NCBI RefSeq assembly: GCF_014529535.1
Contig: NW_023503372.1
Span: 5,002,988-5,066,987, forward strand
DNA: 64,000 nt
Reading direction: 5' to 3'
Origin: Bradysia coprophila
Taxonomy: Eukaryota > Arthropoda > Insecta > Diptera > Sciaridae
Position 1 is the first letter of the stretch. Every line of letters starts with the position of its first letter. The notes below the pieces were generated by a model. The model was not told the DNA's origin, searched no databases, and worked only from the letters and a program-made list of their open reading frames with translations. The translations under genes were made by a program, and so were the position numbers. Shown in pieces: positions 1 to 10,746 of this stretch.

Positions 1-491
1 CCTTGTTCCAAAGCTGTTCGATGATTTCGCAATATCACTCTTAATGAAAATTTGTAATAAAAGTGCTGTGTTGGTTGATTTTTTTCATGGTTTATTTGAG
101 TTACATTAGGTAACTTGAACATCAATGCTAAATGTAACTTAAATTTAAAAATAGAGAAATTATTTATTTTTTATTTTTTACTGTTGCAGTATTAACAACA
201 CATCTGAAGAAATATTTTTGATTTTTTTCGTGTGTGATTCCAGGTAAAAAAGGTTTAAAAAATTTTATGTTAAAAAAATACAATTTTTCGTTTGATTTTT
301 ATCACATTCTCAGATCTTCTTACATTCAATTTGAAAACAAAATATCAAAACGGTTCCAATTATTCAAAGAAAATTGTCGTAAAATATGTCGTCTGTAAAC
401 GCTATTTATATCTCATTGTTCGTATTTTAAAGCACATTTGCAAAAGGCATCAAGCATAGTTATAATGAAATTGGGACGTCTATGGTGAATT
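1..491. other. 3' flank of small LEA-like gene, no gene seen
   Basis: AT-rich sequence downstream of the small LEA-like gene, whose stop codon is at 492-494. I see no coding signal, splice-linked exon or recognisable repeat here. Confidence 0.5.
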
Positions 492-1418
492 TCACTTTCC
501 AAGATGTAATTTACCCAAGAGACCGGCAGCCTGAGCGTCAGTGGCTTCATGTGCTTTTGCAGCCATACCTTGAACACCCTGGAAGATATAATTTTAATGT
601 TGTAGATAAATCGGCGGAAAATGGATTTTTGAAACTCGACCCGAATCAAAACCGAATTAAATTTGTAAAACTCGACAATAATGTCGAAATAATGTTCTAT
701 TTGTCTCGCTTAGGACATATGGTTTCTTAAGAACATTGATCTTACCTTTTCTAGTTCTTGACGCTTCGAATCAACGTATGTGTTCGCTTCTTTCATTTTA
801 TGATCGACGGAATCACTTGCTACCTTTATTGTTTCGTCGATTCCCTATTAAGAAAAAAGGAAAATTACTTTCAACCCGAAATAATGATCTTCGATAAACG
901 TACCTTCTCAACATGCTTAACTTGTTCGTCTAATGCTTGCTCAGCTGCCTTAACACCCTGATTGATGGCGTCATTAGCAGCCTTTTTAGTTTGCTCAAAA
1001 GCCGAAGTAGCAGCATTGACCGCCCCACCAATTTCCTGTTTGGTGTTGTCGATGGTCGAATTGACTTGATTGATTTTTTCGTCAGCCGTTGTTAATCCCT
1101 TATTTAACGAATCTCCAGCTTTGTTCAACTCTCCCTCTGCTAGGTTTTTGGTATCTTCCGCTAAATAATTTTTTTTTTTAGTAAACATGTTTCTCTTTAG
1201 AAGAATGTTCTTGTTCGACTCTTACCCGTACTCAATGCCAATTTTTCGGCATCCGTCTTAGCTTTCGTTAAAGAATCAGCTGCAAGCTTGGCTTGGTCTT
1301 CGGCCAATTTCTGTGCCTCGGCTGCTTTTTCCTGCGCCAATTGCTCCACATCTTTCTTTTTGCGTTCAAATAAACTTGTCGTCTTTGCGCCAAGATTCTT
1401 CAAAGAAGCTAAAATCAT
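492..1418 (-). CDS. Small LEA-like (group 3 type) protein, 211 aa, four exons
   Basis: Exons on the minus strand are 1418-1226, 1160-904, 844-746 and 578-492. Every junction has GT..AG and the phases join cleanly to 211 residues plus stop. The start is the ATG at 1418-1416; the same MI-x-basic beginning is seen in the giant LEA-like gene at 7-10.7 kb. The protein is very hydrophilic, rich in Ala, Lys, Glu, Asp and Thr, with no Trp, Cys or Pro that I can find, and should be almost entirely amphipathic helix (for example KAAEAQKLAEDQAKLAADS). That composition is typical of group 3 LEA proteins, which are unfolded when hydrated and protect membranes and proteins during drying. Family assignment rests on composition and helix periodicity, not on a database match. 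Residues 1-25 are basic and amphipathic and could be an organelle-targeting segment (inference). Other possibilities are an apolipophorin-like or generic coiled-coil protein. Confidence 0.72.
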
Positions 1419-1507
1419 TGATGTAACGATGTAACGTTATGAAAAATGTTGAAGTTAAAATAGCAACATGGTAGGAGAGTACGTGCAGTCTATCATATTG
1501 AAATAAT

Positions 1508-1518
1508 TTTATATAAAA
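1508..1518 (-). promoter_or_regulatory. Possible TATA box of the small LEA-like gene
   Basis: A TTTTATATAAA-type element on the minus strand lies about 90 bases upstream of the ATG at 1418. It would leave a short 5' leader of about 60 bases. This rests on position and motif only; AT-rich sequence gives many chance matches. Confidence 0.3.
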
Positions 1519-1945
1519 GATTCGTGCCAAAGTTCAAAACTTTGAAAAGAATAACGATGTCTACAGAAATCTGTAAGCGTCTCATAATTTGTTTGCACGG
1601 ACTTTCCTTCAAGCACTTAAAATAGGTACTTAATAGCTATAAGCAAACAGCTTTTAGAGCAATTATATAGTTTGTCGAGAGTAACAAACTTGCTGAAGAT
1701 TTTTTTTATTTTCATTAAACATGAACAGAACAAGCATACATGCGTATATCTTCGGATCTAGCGCCTCAACAATCCGAGTCCCCGACTTTAGATTTGTTCA
1801 CGAGGCCTATAAAAATTTGATAAATTTTGCGTTGTCATTTGGTCGATTTTCTTATAGTCGGCGCCACTGTCCACAATGGGTTGTGAATGAATCAATTAAT
1901 TGCAAATGGGTTCAGTAGGTCTCGACCTGAGTATGCGAAAATTGG

Positions 1946-3020
1946 ACTTCTCGATCGTTTTGAAGGGGTCGAACGAAGAGAGTCGAATACAAACTTTCAA
2001 ACAATAAAAAGGTTGTTCGTTTGAAACGAGATTAAATTTTCAAAATATTATTGAGTGATGAACAATAACTTTACACAGGAAAAAGTCAGCCCCTACCAAT
2101 GAACCAATGAGTCGTGTTAAGTTCTGACTGGTATTGGGGAGTGGGACTAATTCTTAGAATTTTAGTGAAAGAACTATTACCCTGGAACATCTGGTTCCGC
2201 TACTGTAGCCATCAAAAGTCGAAGAATTACGATTTCCAATGGGTAATATCCTCGGAGCAGAAGGGATGTAGAAGTTTCAGAATGGTGATATTGGTGGAGG
2301 TTCATATGCCCTATGCAACACGGAAAAAAGATTTATATAAGTTGTCCCAAATGCACAATTTTTGAAAACTTTGTTTTCGCTATCCCCGGTGAAAATTGGA
2401 GACTTCTTACACCCTTCCAGTGTACTGCCTTTTTAAGAAAAAATGATTAGTTGTTAACATTAGGGCTTAAGTTTTACAACGATACCAAATATGCCATACA
2501 TGGGTCACGACATGTACCTTTTGCAGTAGAGTATTTGTAGCGAGATCGCTCTACAACGAAATTTACAAACGAATATTTTAGCTGTCCAAATTGTATCTCA
2601 ATCAAATTTGTTCTCAAATGATTTTTTCGTGTTAATAGACAACAGGTGCAACAGTAAGGAATATTTCTTACGAAATTTCGTGAAAGCGACTAACAAGGAT
2701 GGCAAAATTAGTGGTTCCGAGTGCAAAGAATTGGTTGAAAAAGAATATTGTGTCAGTAAGACGAAGTGTCACATTGCGCAAATATTTTGTGAATTCTCTT
2801 AAAATCAAAACATGAAATAAAGTCAAAAATTTATGGTATACACGTCTATCATTCGCTTTGGAACAAAATTTTGTTTTTACTTAGTTGCAGTGAACTAAAA
2901 TAACTTAGTCGGACTATGTTAATTGGAGTATGAAGTTCTCTATTAGAAACATATTTCAGATACAGTTACAGTCAATCAAATTTGTGTGTAAATTTGATGC
3001 AGCTGTTTGAGCAGGTCCAC
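1946..3020 (+). repeat. Decayed tandem copy of the EF-hand gene region
   Basis: Two blocks match the intact EF-hand gene region downstream. 1953-2010 matches the 5' flank (ACTCGATCGTTTTGAAGGG, then GTCGAATACAAACTTTC, found at 3108 and 3395). 2655-3020 matches the 3' coding end plus 3' flank at 3862-4235. The middle of the gene is missing or replaced by unrelated sequence. This is an old head-to-tail duplication. Confidence 0.7.
2650..2802 (+). pseudogene. EF-hand gene fragment (3' end of a duplicated copy)
   Basis: Reads NKDGKISGSEC, which matches NKDGKISVSEC of the second calcium loop in the intact gene at 3424-3981, and continues through GAATATTGTGTCAGT into the same 3' flank. A one-base shift near 2680 and loss of the first two thirds of the protein leave no complete product. 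The frame runs past the parental stop to 2802 because the parental TGA region has changed. Only the last loop survives, so this is probably non-functional. Confidence 0.7.
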
Positions 3021-3347
3021 TCATACGAACGGTCTGCTTGTTTATACCGACTTTACAACAATGGCGAGTCAAACGAATCAATCTGTACGGCATGCAAATC
3101 GGTTCACTCGATCGTTTTGAAGGGACGTTCAACAATATCTCAGGACGGTAAGTGAGATAAGAAAAAAATGGAAATAAATGGCGGGACGAATCGCGTAAAA
3201 ACGTTAATGACAGTCGGCTATGTGGATCTAGAGATACGATAGTCGGAGTGAGAGAAAATCAGCATGATCAGTGATAGTGATACTGATTAGTATTCAACTA
3301 AGATTGATTCGCCTTGGTGCGAACGGGACTTACTAGTCGAATATAAG

Positions 3348-3355
3348 TATATAAG
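3348..3355 (+). promoter_or_regulatory. Possible TATA box of the EF-hand gene
   Basis: TATATAAG lies 69 bases before the ATG at 3424-3426. The sequence GACAGTCGAATAC downstream is conserved with the decayed duplicate and resembles an arthropod initiator region. Inference from motif and spacing only. Confidence 0.35.
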
Positions 3356-3423
3356 ATAACAAGAAAACCAATAGCATAGAGAACTAACTGAGACAGTCGA
3401 ATACAAACTTTCAAGCAATAAAA

Positions 3424-3981
3424 ATGTTGTCTGTTGCCAGTGTCGTTGGAAAATTTAATCCGCCAACCGTTGCATCGCAATGGAAAATTTTATCGACAAT
3501 ATCTAAGAAGTTCAGCTCGAGCTCTGGCTTTTCCACTGAAGAAATTGAGAAATTCAGGAAAGTGTTCCGCACCATGCCGACCTACAACGAATCGATTTCT
3601 TCCAAGGATCTCGTCCATTATTTCCAATCCACTAATTTCATCAAACCCATGGAAACTTATCAAAAGTACATTGAATTTTCAGACAAGGTATTAGGCGGAC
3701 GCATACCGCTGGATCAAATTGTGAAATATCTTCAAACGGAACATGATCCGAGTCTACTACTGAAGGAATATTTAATCAGTATGGATAGTGACAATGATGG
3801 GTACGTTTCGAAAGAGGAATTCGAGTTTGGAATGGAAACAGTTAAAATGCATGATCCGACAGTAAGGAATATTTCTTACGAAAAGTTCGTTAAAGAGGCG
3901 GATGCCAACAAGGATGGAAAAATTAGTGTTTCCGAGTGTGAAGATTGGTTGAAAAAGAATATTGTGTCAGTGAGATGTTGA
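3424..3981 (+). CDS. EF-hand calcium-binding protein, 185 aa, intronless
   Basis: Single open exon from ATG 3424 to TGA 3979-3981. Two canonical 12-residue calcium loops are visible: DSDNDGYVSKEE at about residues 121-132 and DANKDGKISVSE at about 160-171, each with Asp at 1, Gly at 6 and Glu at 12. The N-terminal half has the helix pattern of a degenerate EF-hand pair (FRKVFRTMP..., residues 44-105) without usable loops, so the protein probably binds two ions. Residues 1-36 are basic, Ser-rich and lack acidic residues, like a mitochondrial presequence; that localisation is inference. Length fits the calmodulin-like/sarcoplasmic EF-hand class, but I do not recognise a named orthologue. A polyadenylation signal follows at 4037. 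It sits between the two LEA-like genes and beside a decayed tandem copy of itself. Confidence 0.85.
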   Translation: MLSVASVVGKFNPPTVASQWKILSTISKKFSSSSGFSTEEIEKFRKVFRTMPTYNESISSKDLVHYFQSTNFIKPMETYQKYIEFSDKVLGGRIPLDQIVKYLQTEHDPSLLLKEYLISMDSDNDGYVSKEEFEFGMETVKMHDPTVRNISYEKFVKEADANKDGKISVSECEDWLKKNIVSVRC

Positions 3982-4036
3982 TATATCGATCACAGTGCAT
4001 GAATATTTAGTGAATTCTTGTAAAATCAAAACAAGA

Positions 4037-4042
4037 AATAAA
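4037..4042 (+). terminator. Polyadenylation signal AATAAA of the EF-hand gene
   Basis: AATAAA lies 56 bases after the stop codon. The block around it is also conserved in the decayed duplicate near 2815-2820. Confidence 0.55.
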
Positions 4043-4302
4043 ATTTAAAATTTATGGCAGACATGCCCAACATATTCTTCCGCACTCGCTTGGAACAGAA
4101 TTTCGTTTTTACTTTGTTGCAGTGAACTAATATAACTTTACCCGACTTTGTTAATTGGAGGATAAATATTTTGTATTAGAAAATAAATTTCAAATACAGT
4201 CAACCAAATTTGTGTTTAAATTTGATTCAGCTGTTTCAGCAGGTGGTCTGGTTAATTTTCTCGACGTACTTTGTTTTGCATAAGGTCGATAGAGTGTCTA
4301 AC

Positions 4303-4412
4303 ATCACTGCTCCTATCATTAACGTTCAAATTATTCGGATGCCGACGAAATCACCGCTCTACGTTTCTTTCGTGAAATCTAGTTTTCAGTGTTAATGCTA
4401 GGAGCAGGATTA
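4303..4412. mobile_element. Short inverted-repeat element, copy 1
   Basis: The ends are near-complementary: CACTGCTCCTATCATTAACG at the left, and GTGTTAATGCTAGGAGCAG at the right. Related copies are at 4887-5018 and 33016-33187. This looks like a MITE-type non-autonomous DNA element; family unknown. Confidence 0.5.
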
Positions 4413-4886
4413 TACAACTTCCAACTCGTCAAAATGAAATGTCAAAACAAGGACTAAAATATTAGTTTATCCTTCGATCCAGCTAAACCAACAGCGGACG
4501 TCAGTTAAATTTAGATATGAAATTGAATCAGCTGACTTTGAGGTGGTCTACTCATGAGTGGGCAATCTATTGCTCATTTTCATCGTCTGAATGATAGTGA
4601 AAAGTTAGAGCAGTCAATGGAAAACGTATGAAAAATCGAGTTTTTTTTACAAAAATATTTTGTTCTGTGGAGGTTTTAAATGTTTTCAGTAGAGGTCTTA
4701 AGCCCTATTTTTAACAACAATTTTTGAAAATAAATCTCGATTTTCCATAGTTTGGACCTCTTGTGAAGTACAAAGTACATCTCGACACAAGCAAATGAGT
4801 TTCTGTTCTTTTTATTATGTAGGAAGTAGGAAGAAACCAACATTTTCAAGGCCAATTATCACACGGTTCAGGACAACTTTGTGCTG

Positions 4887-5018
4887 AGCCACAGCGCTGC
4901 TACTAGCACGAACATAGAAAATATTCGGAGGCTGATGAAATCACAGTAGGCACTGCGTTTCGGTTATACAAAAAGATGACCTGTTTTCGTTGTATGAGTT
5001 AGTAGCAGGGCTGTGGCT
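4887..5018. mobile_element. Short inverted-repeat element, copy 2
   Basis: Left end AGCCACAGCGCTGCTACTAG and right end GTTAGTAGCAGGGCTGTGGC are inverted copies about 20 bp long. The interior (ATATTCGGAGGCTGATGAAA) matches copy 1 (ATTATTCGGATGCCGACGAA). No coding capacity. Confidence 0.6.
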
Positions 5019-5283
5019 GAACATTTACTTTTAGTTTATTACATTTGCATCGAACCATCCTGTTTGAAGACCATAAACAATAAAAATTACTGAAAAATAT
5101 GGATCAACTGGGCAGACTCTGTCTAGCGTGTTTTATTCCCGGAATGAGAGAGGGTAAGTCCCCTACTGATGCCTATACTCTTTATGAAGATCTGATAGAG
5201 GCCTAAAGTACTACAAAATTTCAACTTTTAAAAACATGTTTATCTCGAGTTATCACAAAAAAAAACTGTTTATGCTTCATAAT

Positions 5284-5383
5284 ATGCAAACTTTAGATGC
5301 CTCGGTGGCATAAAACGTTGTATGCACCTCGATGCAAAGTAAAGTAAAGTATTTTGCACCTCGATTGCAAATAAATAACTATT
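5284..5383. repeat. CCTCGG-type hairpin repeat ending TAAATAACTATT
   Basis: Contains GATGCCTCGGTGGCATAAAA, then TATGCACCTCGATGCAAAG and TTTGCACCTCGATTGCAAA, each self-complementary, and ends AAATAAATAACTATT. A related ending and architecture occur at 29083-29200. Likely a small non-autonomous element; family unknown. Confidence 0.4.
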
Positions 5384-7035
5384 TCACGATCCCTTGATAT
5401 GCTCTAACTTTTCAAGTGTTCACTCCGAAAAATAGAAACTAATCGAAAAAGTGAAAGATACCTATTTCTCAGAATTGAAAAAGGAACGAGCCATAGGTCT
5501 CCCGGTTCGCCGAACTATTGTATATTTATTTCCACAAGAATTATTTCAAATTTACGCGATATCACTCTTAATTAATGTCGTTTTACCACTATCACACATG
5601 TTCATCCTGTTCATCCTCTAAACGATACGCACTTATTTGTATGACGGTACCAGCCTAAAAACAGCTGAAGCAAATTCCTTACTTTTTACTAATTAATTCG
5701 GTTAACATACGGATCGGAACCTTTTACTAACATCGACGTGCAGTTGTATTCTCTTTGACGATAACTCGTTTTCCTTTTAGGATACAGGGGAAGTCAATAA
5801 AATTTGGACATAAATTTCCTTCAGCTGTTCTCAGCTGGTGCCAAGAAAATCCAGCTCTACGAAAATTACGCATATTTTTCAACTTGGATTTTTCTCATAA
5901 AAATACCAAGCGTCGGATAAGTTGAGAGCTCGCACAAGTGTTTTATATCTTCTTGTTTGTACGCGTGAGATAGTTACACGCAATAGCGTTGTAGTATGAG
6001 TTTGTATGAGAGGACCAGATGAGTAACAGTTGAAAGAAATTAATGGATATATTTCATCGACGTCCCCTGTAATATGCACTAGGCATATTTGAAAGACCCA
6101 AGTGCTAAAAATAGCTTCACATCACTATTAAGATGCAATCAATTATCTTATTCCAAATATCCACCTTCCCAAGGTCAACAATGAACTCATACTATTGCGT
6201 GCGGCATATAGTGCAATGATTTTCAATTTTACGAAATTTCTATGAATTTCTCTAAGCACGGGAAATGACACTTTTCTATTCAAAACGAAAATAGAATTTG
6301 GTTTCAGTATCTATGACGACCTAAAAGATTGGAAATAGAACTCGGTTGGTTATTTTGAGATGTTTGTACAAGAGCAGAAAGAAAGGGAAAGAGAGAACTG
6401 AGTAGAAGCAAAAAAAAAGACGAACGGAAAAATGTTGCAGAAAAAAACGTTTTTATATTTCGTTTATTTGTACAGCTTTTGTTTTTTTTTTATTTGTTAT
6501 ACATACAAGTGGACAATGATGAATAAACTTCTTCAAATTTTAATGTACAAATCAATCAACACATAATGTTTACGAGTATAACAAACACAAAATCTTATTG
6601 TTTAAAACAGCGACATAATTGCAAATCGGATGCTTGGATTTATATAGTTGATGTCCCAGAAAGAAGTAGGTTGCAATGCAAGTTGTATCAAGTTGCAGGT
6701 TGTTGAATGGTTTTATATTTTTGTATCTTCTTTTACCAAATCCTTAGCTCGTTGGGCTGAAAGAATTAGGGTTTTCAAACTCGCGAACAATAATAAAATA
6801 TCAAATTCGGACTGTGTACAACGGAAGGCTGCAGGATCAGCCTAAACATATATAAGGGGAAATAAGAAATGTCTTACCAACAGGGTAACAACAGACTTCA
6901 AAACTAAGTCAACGAAAATCTCCACAATTTTCTTCCACAACGGACGACATAAACAATTAAGAGAAAGATTTTGGTGAAACTCGAGGTAAATCCAGAGCCG
7001 AAAAAAATGGAAAAGCCAGTACGGCAACTATGTTT

Positions 7036-10000
7036 TTAGACTTCCAAATTGTCATCCGAATGTTCTTTGTCCGTCTTACCGTGGAAGAAAGTTTCAATGT
7101 CGCGTTTAGAATCCTTAAGAATGGCTGCTCATTTGTTATTGACAACTTCGACTACGACAAGAATACACGATCGGCTCTGGCTATGGCAGTCTTTAATAGC
7201 AAAATGTCTGATAGGACTAAGGAAGTAATAGATTAGTCGCGAAAACTTCTATCAATAGAAGCAACAGATCTGATAATACTTGCTGATCGGAAAAAGACTA
7301 AGTAGCAAGTCTAGCTAGTCTCTTCAGTCGGATTAAAATATCGTTTAAAATGAACATAAAGTTTGCGATGTAAAAGTGAAGTCAGAGTCTAAATGTTTTG
7401 CTTGGTTGGTCATTGCTTACAGTATTAATAAGGTAAGGTAAGTGGTTGAACACATAGTTAATAATTATTTGATGATAGGACACAATAGGGACAACAAGAC
7501 GAAATATAAAAAAAACTCTTGGACTTTAGGTTTTGTACATAATTACCGGATGCGTTAAATACGCTTCCACCCTTTGAAAAAGAGTCGGAATTTACAGGTG
7601 TCTTGCTGCCGGCTGAATGAAATAGCATATATATGTTTAAGCATCCTAAAATATCACTTTTTCCACTTACCAGCTTCATTTGCCTTATTTTTACTGCTGT
7701 CCCAAACGGAACCCATCGCACTTGCTGTACTGTCCCATGCGGAAGCTGCTTTGTTCATAGTTGTGTCCAGGCCACTGTCCACGGTTTTTCCCACATCCTG
7801 CGTAGCACTTTTCGTTCCATCCCAAGCTTTCCCTAAAAAGTTGGCTGTGGCATTCTTTTCCGATTCGATAAAGTTCACTGAGGAATTCTTTGCTGCACCG
7901 GCAGTTTTGGCTGTAGCATCCCACGCCGAACGAACACTGTCCTTTACCGCATCGACTCCACTGCCAACCGCTGATCCTGTGGTGTTTGCAACATTACTAC
8001 CAATTGTTTTTGTCTGGTCCCATACTGCAGCACCTGCATTTAATGTTGAATCGGTGGCGGAAGATATGACATTTTTCGATTTATTCAATCCAGATTCGAC
8101 GGTTTCTACGCCAGACTGACATATGTCGGAGGCTACGTCCTTTGTCTTTTCAACACCGGATTTTGTTCCCTCCCATGTGTTAGCGGCAGCAGTTTTAGTG
8201 GCATCAATGCCAGATCCAACTAAGTTCTTAGCTCCTTCAGTAATATTTGCAGCTCCATCCCAAGCGCTCTTACCACCTGTTTTTGCGGATTCTATGCCTG
8301 AGCTCACTAAGTTTTTGCTTCCGCTTACAATGTTTCCGGCTACAGATTGTGTAGATTCAACAGCCCCAGAGACCTGCTTCGAAATGCAATCTGTTGTTTT
8401 GGCTGTGGTTTCCTTAGTCTTGTCCCAAGCGTCTGATGCGCCCGATTTTAAAGTGTTGACTCCTTCAGAAGTCTTTGCTGCAGCTGAGTCTGCTACTGAC
8501 TTAGCTGTGTCTACTGCAGACGCTGCTCCAGTTTTAAGAGCGTTTAGACCATCTTTAGTTTTATCAACAGCGGAATCTTTCACATGTTCAGCTGTATCCT
8601 TAGTTTTGTCCCATGCACTACCAGCGCCTGATTTTACAGCATCGATAGTCTCACTAGTTTTATTAGCCGCAGCATTTTTCACGTCTTCAGCGGTGCTTTT
8701 TGTTTTATCCCAAGCTGTTTCAGCTCCCGATTTCACAGCACCTACAGCTTCACTTCCCTTATTGACAGCGGCATTTGTAACATTCTCCGTCGTGGCCTTT
8801 GTTTGATCCCATGCATTAGCTGCACTTGACTTTAAAGCAGTAACTCCATCAGATGTTTTTGTTGCGGCAGCATCTGCTAACGATTTAGCTGCATCGACAG
8901 TCACATTTGCTCCTGATTTCACAACATTGATGCCTTCACTTGTTTTATTAATGGCTGCATCCTTTACATTTTCGGTCGTATCTTTCGTTTTTTCCCAAAC
9001 ATTGCCAGCGGTTGACTTCACTGCACCTAATACCTCTGCACCCTTTGTTACAGTTGCTTCAGCTCCACTCTTTACAGCACCGACAGCTTCACTTCCCTTG
9101 TTCACAGCTGCATTTGTCACATTTTCGGTTGTTGCTTTTGTTTGATCCCATGCACTAGCTGCACCTGACTTTAAAACGTTGATACCGTCAGATGTTTTTG
9201 TAGACGCTACATCAGATAACGATTTTGCCGTATTCACAGTACTGTCTACTGCTGATGTTGCTCCAGTTTTAACCAAATTGATACCTTCACTTGTTTTATT
9301 CGCTACGGCATCTTTAACATTTTCAGCAGTGTCCTTTGTTTTATCCCAAGCTGCTCCAGCGCCAGATTTGACTGTATCTACTGCTTCACTCGTTTTGTTG
9401 ACAGCAGCGTTAGTAATGTTTTCAGTTGTGTTTTTAGTTTGGTCCCATGCACTAGCTGTTCCTGCCTTGAGAACGTTAATACCTTCAGAAGTTTTTGTAG
9501 ATGCCGAATCTGCTAAGGATTTCGCTGTGTTCACGGTGGCGTTTGCAGCTGATGCAGCTCCAGATTTTATGAAATCGATTCCCTCGCTGGTTTTATTGGC
9601 TACTCCATCTTTAACATTTTCAGCGGTGTCCTTTGTTTTATCCCATGCAGAGCCGGCACCAGACTTGACCGCATCAATAGTCTCTCCTCCTTTATTGACA
9701 GCAGCGTTTTTCACATCTTCAGCCGTACTTTTAGTCTGATCCCATGCACTGGCTGTTCCCGACTTAATTGCACTTATTCCATCAGCTGTCTTCGCCGAAG
9801 CAGAATCAGCCAATGATTTTGCTGTGTCGATAGTCGCATTTGTACCTGACTTAATAGCATCGACACCATCGTTGGTCTTGCTAACAGCAGCATCCTTCAC
9901 ATTTTCTGCCGTATCTTTTGTCTTATCCCAAGCGCTTCCAACTCCTGACTTAACTGCATCAATTACTTCACTGCTTTTGTTTACAGCTGCGTTGGTAACA

Positions 10001-10746
10001 TTCTCAGTTGTGTTCTTCGTTTGTCCCCAAGCGGCAGCTGTTCCACTCTTGATTCCTTCAGAAGTTGCCGATGCTCCAGACTTTAATATATTGAGTCCTT
10101 CATTGGTTTTTGATGATACGGTGTTGGTAGCAGATTTTGCAGCATCTGCAGTTTTGTCTAATGCAGAGGCAGTCAGATTTTTCGACTCTTCGAATGTGGT
10201 TTTCGCAATCGATTTGGTTTTTCCAACATTTTCGTTTACTGATTTTATTCCCGCTTCAGCGGCCGAATTAGCTTTGTCCTTTGTCGCATTCCATCCACTT
10301 TGGACGGTCTTAACCGATGAATCAGCAACAGCGGCTGTCTTATGTTTCGAAGCTTCCCACGACGTTTCAACCTTGTCAGAGGCAGTCCTCAAAACGTTTT
10401 CAACGGCTTTACCGACATCCCTGGTGTAACCTGCTACATCGTCTACGGTTTCCTTTGTCAGCTCTTTTGCTTCCTCAGCTTTAAGGTATTAAAGGAGTGG
10501 CAAAAAAAATAATCAAAAATTAAAGAAAAACAAAAATTAAATCAAAAATTGCACACTCGATTGAATACCTTTCTTGACCGTTGAGGTTTCGATATCATTT
10601 TTAATTTGTGACAATGTGTTCGAAGTTTCCTTTAATTGATCGTTTACTTGACCCTGTACGGTTGATGCTGCATTTTGAGCATCCTGTTCCGCATTATTCG
10701 ACTTACGTCCAAACCATGACCTTATTCTGGCTGAAATACGGATCAT
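7036..10746 (-). CDS. Giant LEA-like repeat protein, about 1,046 aa, four exons
   Basis: Minus-strand exons are 10746-10569, 10478-7671, 7612-7547 and 7124-7036. All introns are GT..AG and in phase 1, so the reading frame is continuous to a TAA at 7036-7038. The start chosen is the ATG at 10746 (MIRISARIRSWFG), matching the small LEA-like gene, over an in-frame ATG at 10794. The large exon encodes more than 20 units built on a 33-residue pattern, SAWDKTKDTAENVKDAAVNK followed by TSEGIDAVKSGAG. Three 33-residue types (AWDQTK, AWDKTK, TVNTAKSLAD) alternate as a higher-order repeat of about 100 residues. 33 is three times 11, the group 3 LEA period. I see no proline in the repeat exon, and many Thr, Lys, Ala, Asp and Asn; the repeated Trp is unusual. 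Expected role: dehydration-protective, intrinsically disordered when wet and helical when dry (family knowledge). The last exon is the least certain. The N-terminal RISARIRSWFGRK is amphipathic and basic. Confidence 0.75.
8100..10400 (-). repeat. Coding tandem repeat (99-bp units, about 300-bp higher-order units) in the giant LEA-like gene
   Basis: At DNA level the block is an imperfect tandem array. Unit types AWDQTK-TTENV, AWDKTK-DTAENV and TVNTAKSLAD recur in order, most regularly at about 8400-9900. Units toward the protein C terminus (about 7700-8400) are more degenerate (for example AWDGTKSATQD, AWDSTASAMG). The pattern suggests growth by unequal exchange from the middle of the gene. 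Confidence 0.75.

Larger units (their letters stand above)
3982..7035. other. Intergenic stretch with small dispersed repeats
   Basis: No gene recognised between the EF-hand gene and the giant LEA-like gene. It contains two short inverted-repeat elements (4303-4412, 4887-5018), a CCTCGG hairpin repeat (5284-5383), and copies of a TCAGCTGTTTT..GCTGGT repeat near 4200-4260, 4500-4560 and 5790-5850. Nothing else stands out. Confidence 0.5.

Noticed and set aside
7124-7612. Read-through ending of the giant LEA-like gene within the frame down to 7458
   Set aside because: The exon ends at a good GTAATT donor; splicing to 7124-7036 keeps the frame and adds a hydrophilic Lys/Asp-rich end, whereas read-through adds a Cys/Phe-rich tail unlike LEA. 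Transcript data could overturn this.
7574-10429. Long plus-strand open frames of 181-227 codons opposite the giant LEA-like gene
   Set aside because: They are the antisense of a repetitive coding exon; their Ser/Val/Phe/Pro-rich repeats simply mirror the LEA units, and they have no splice or promoter support.
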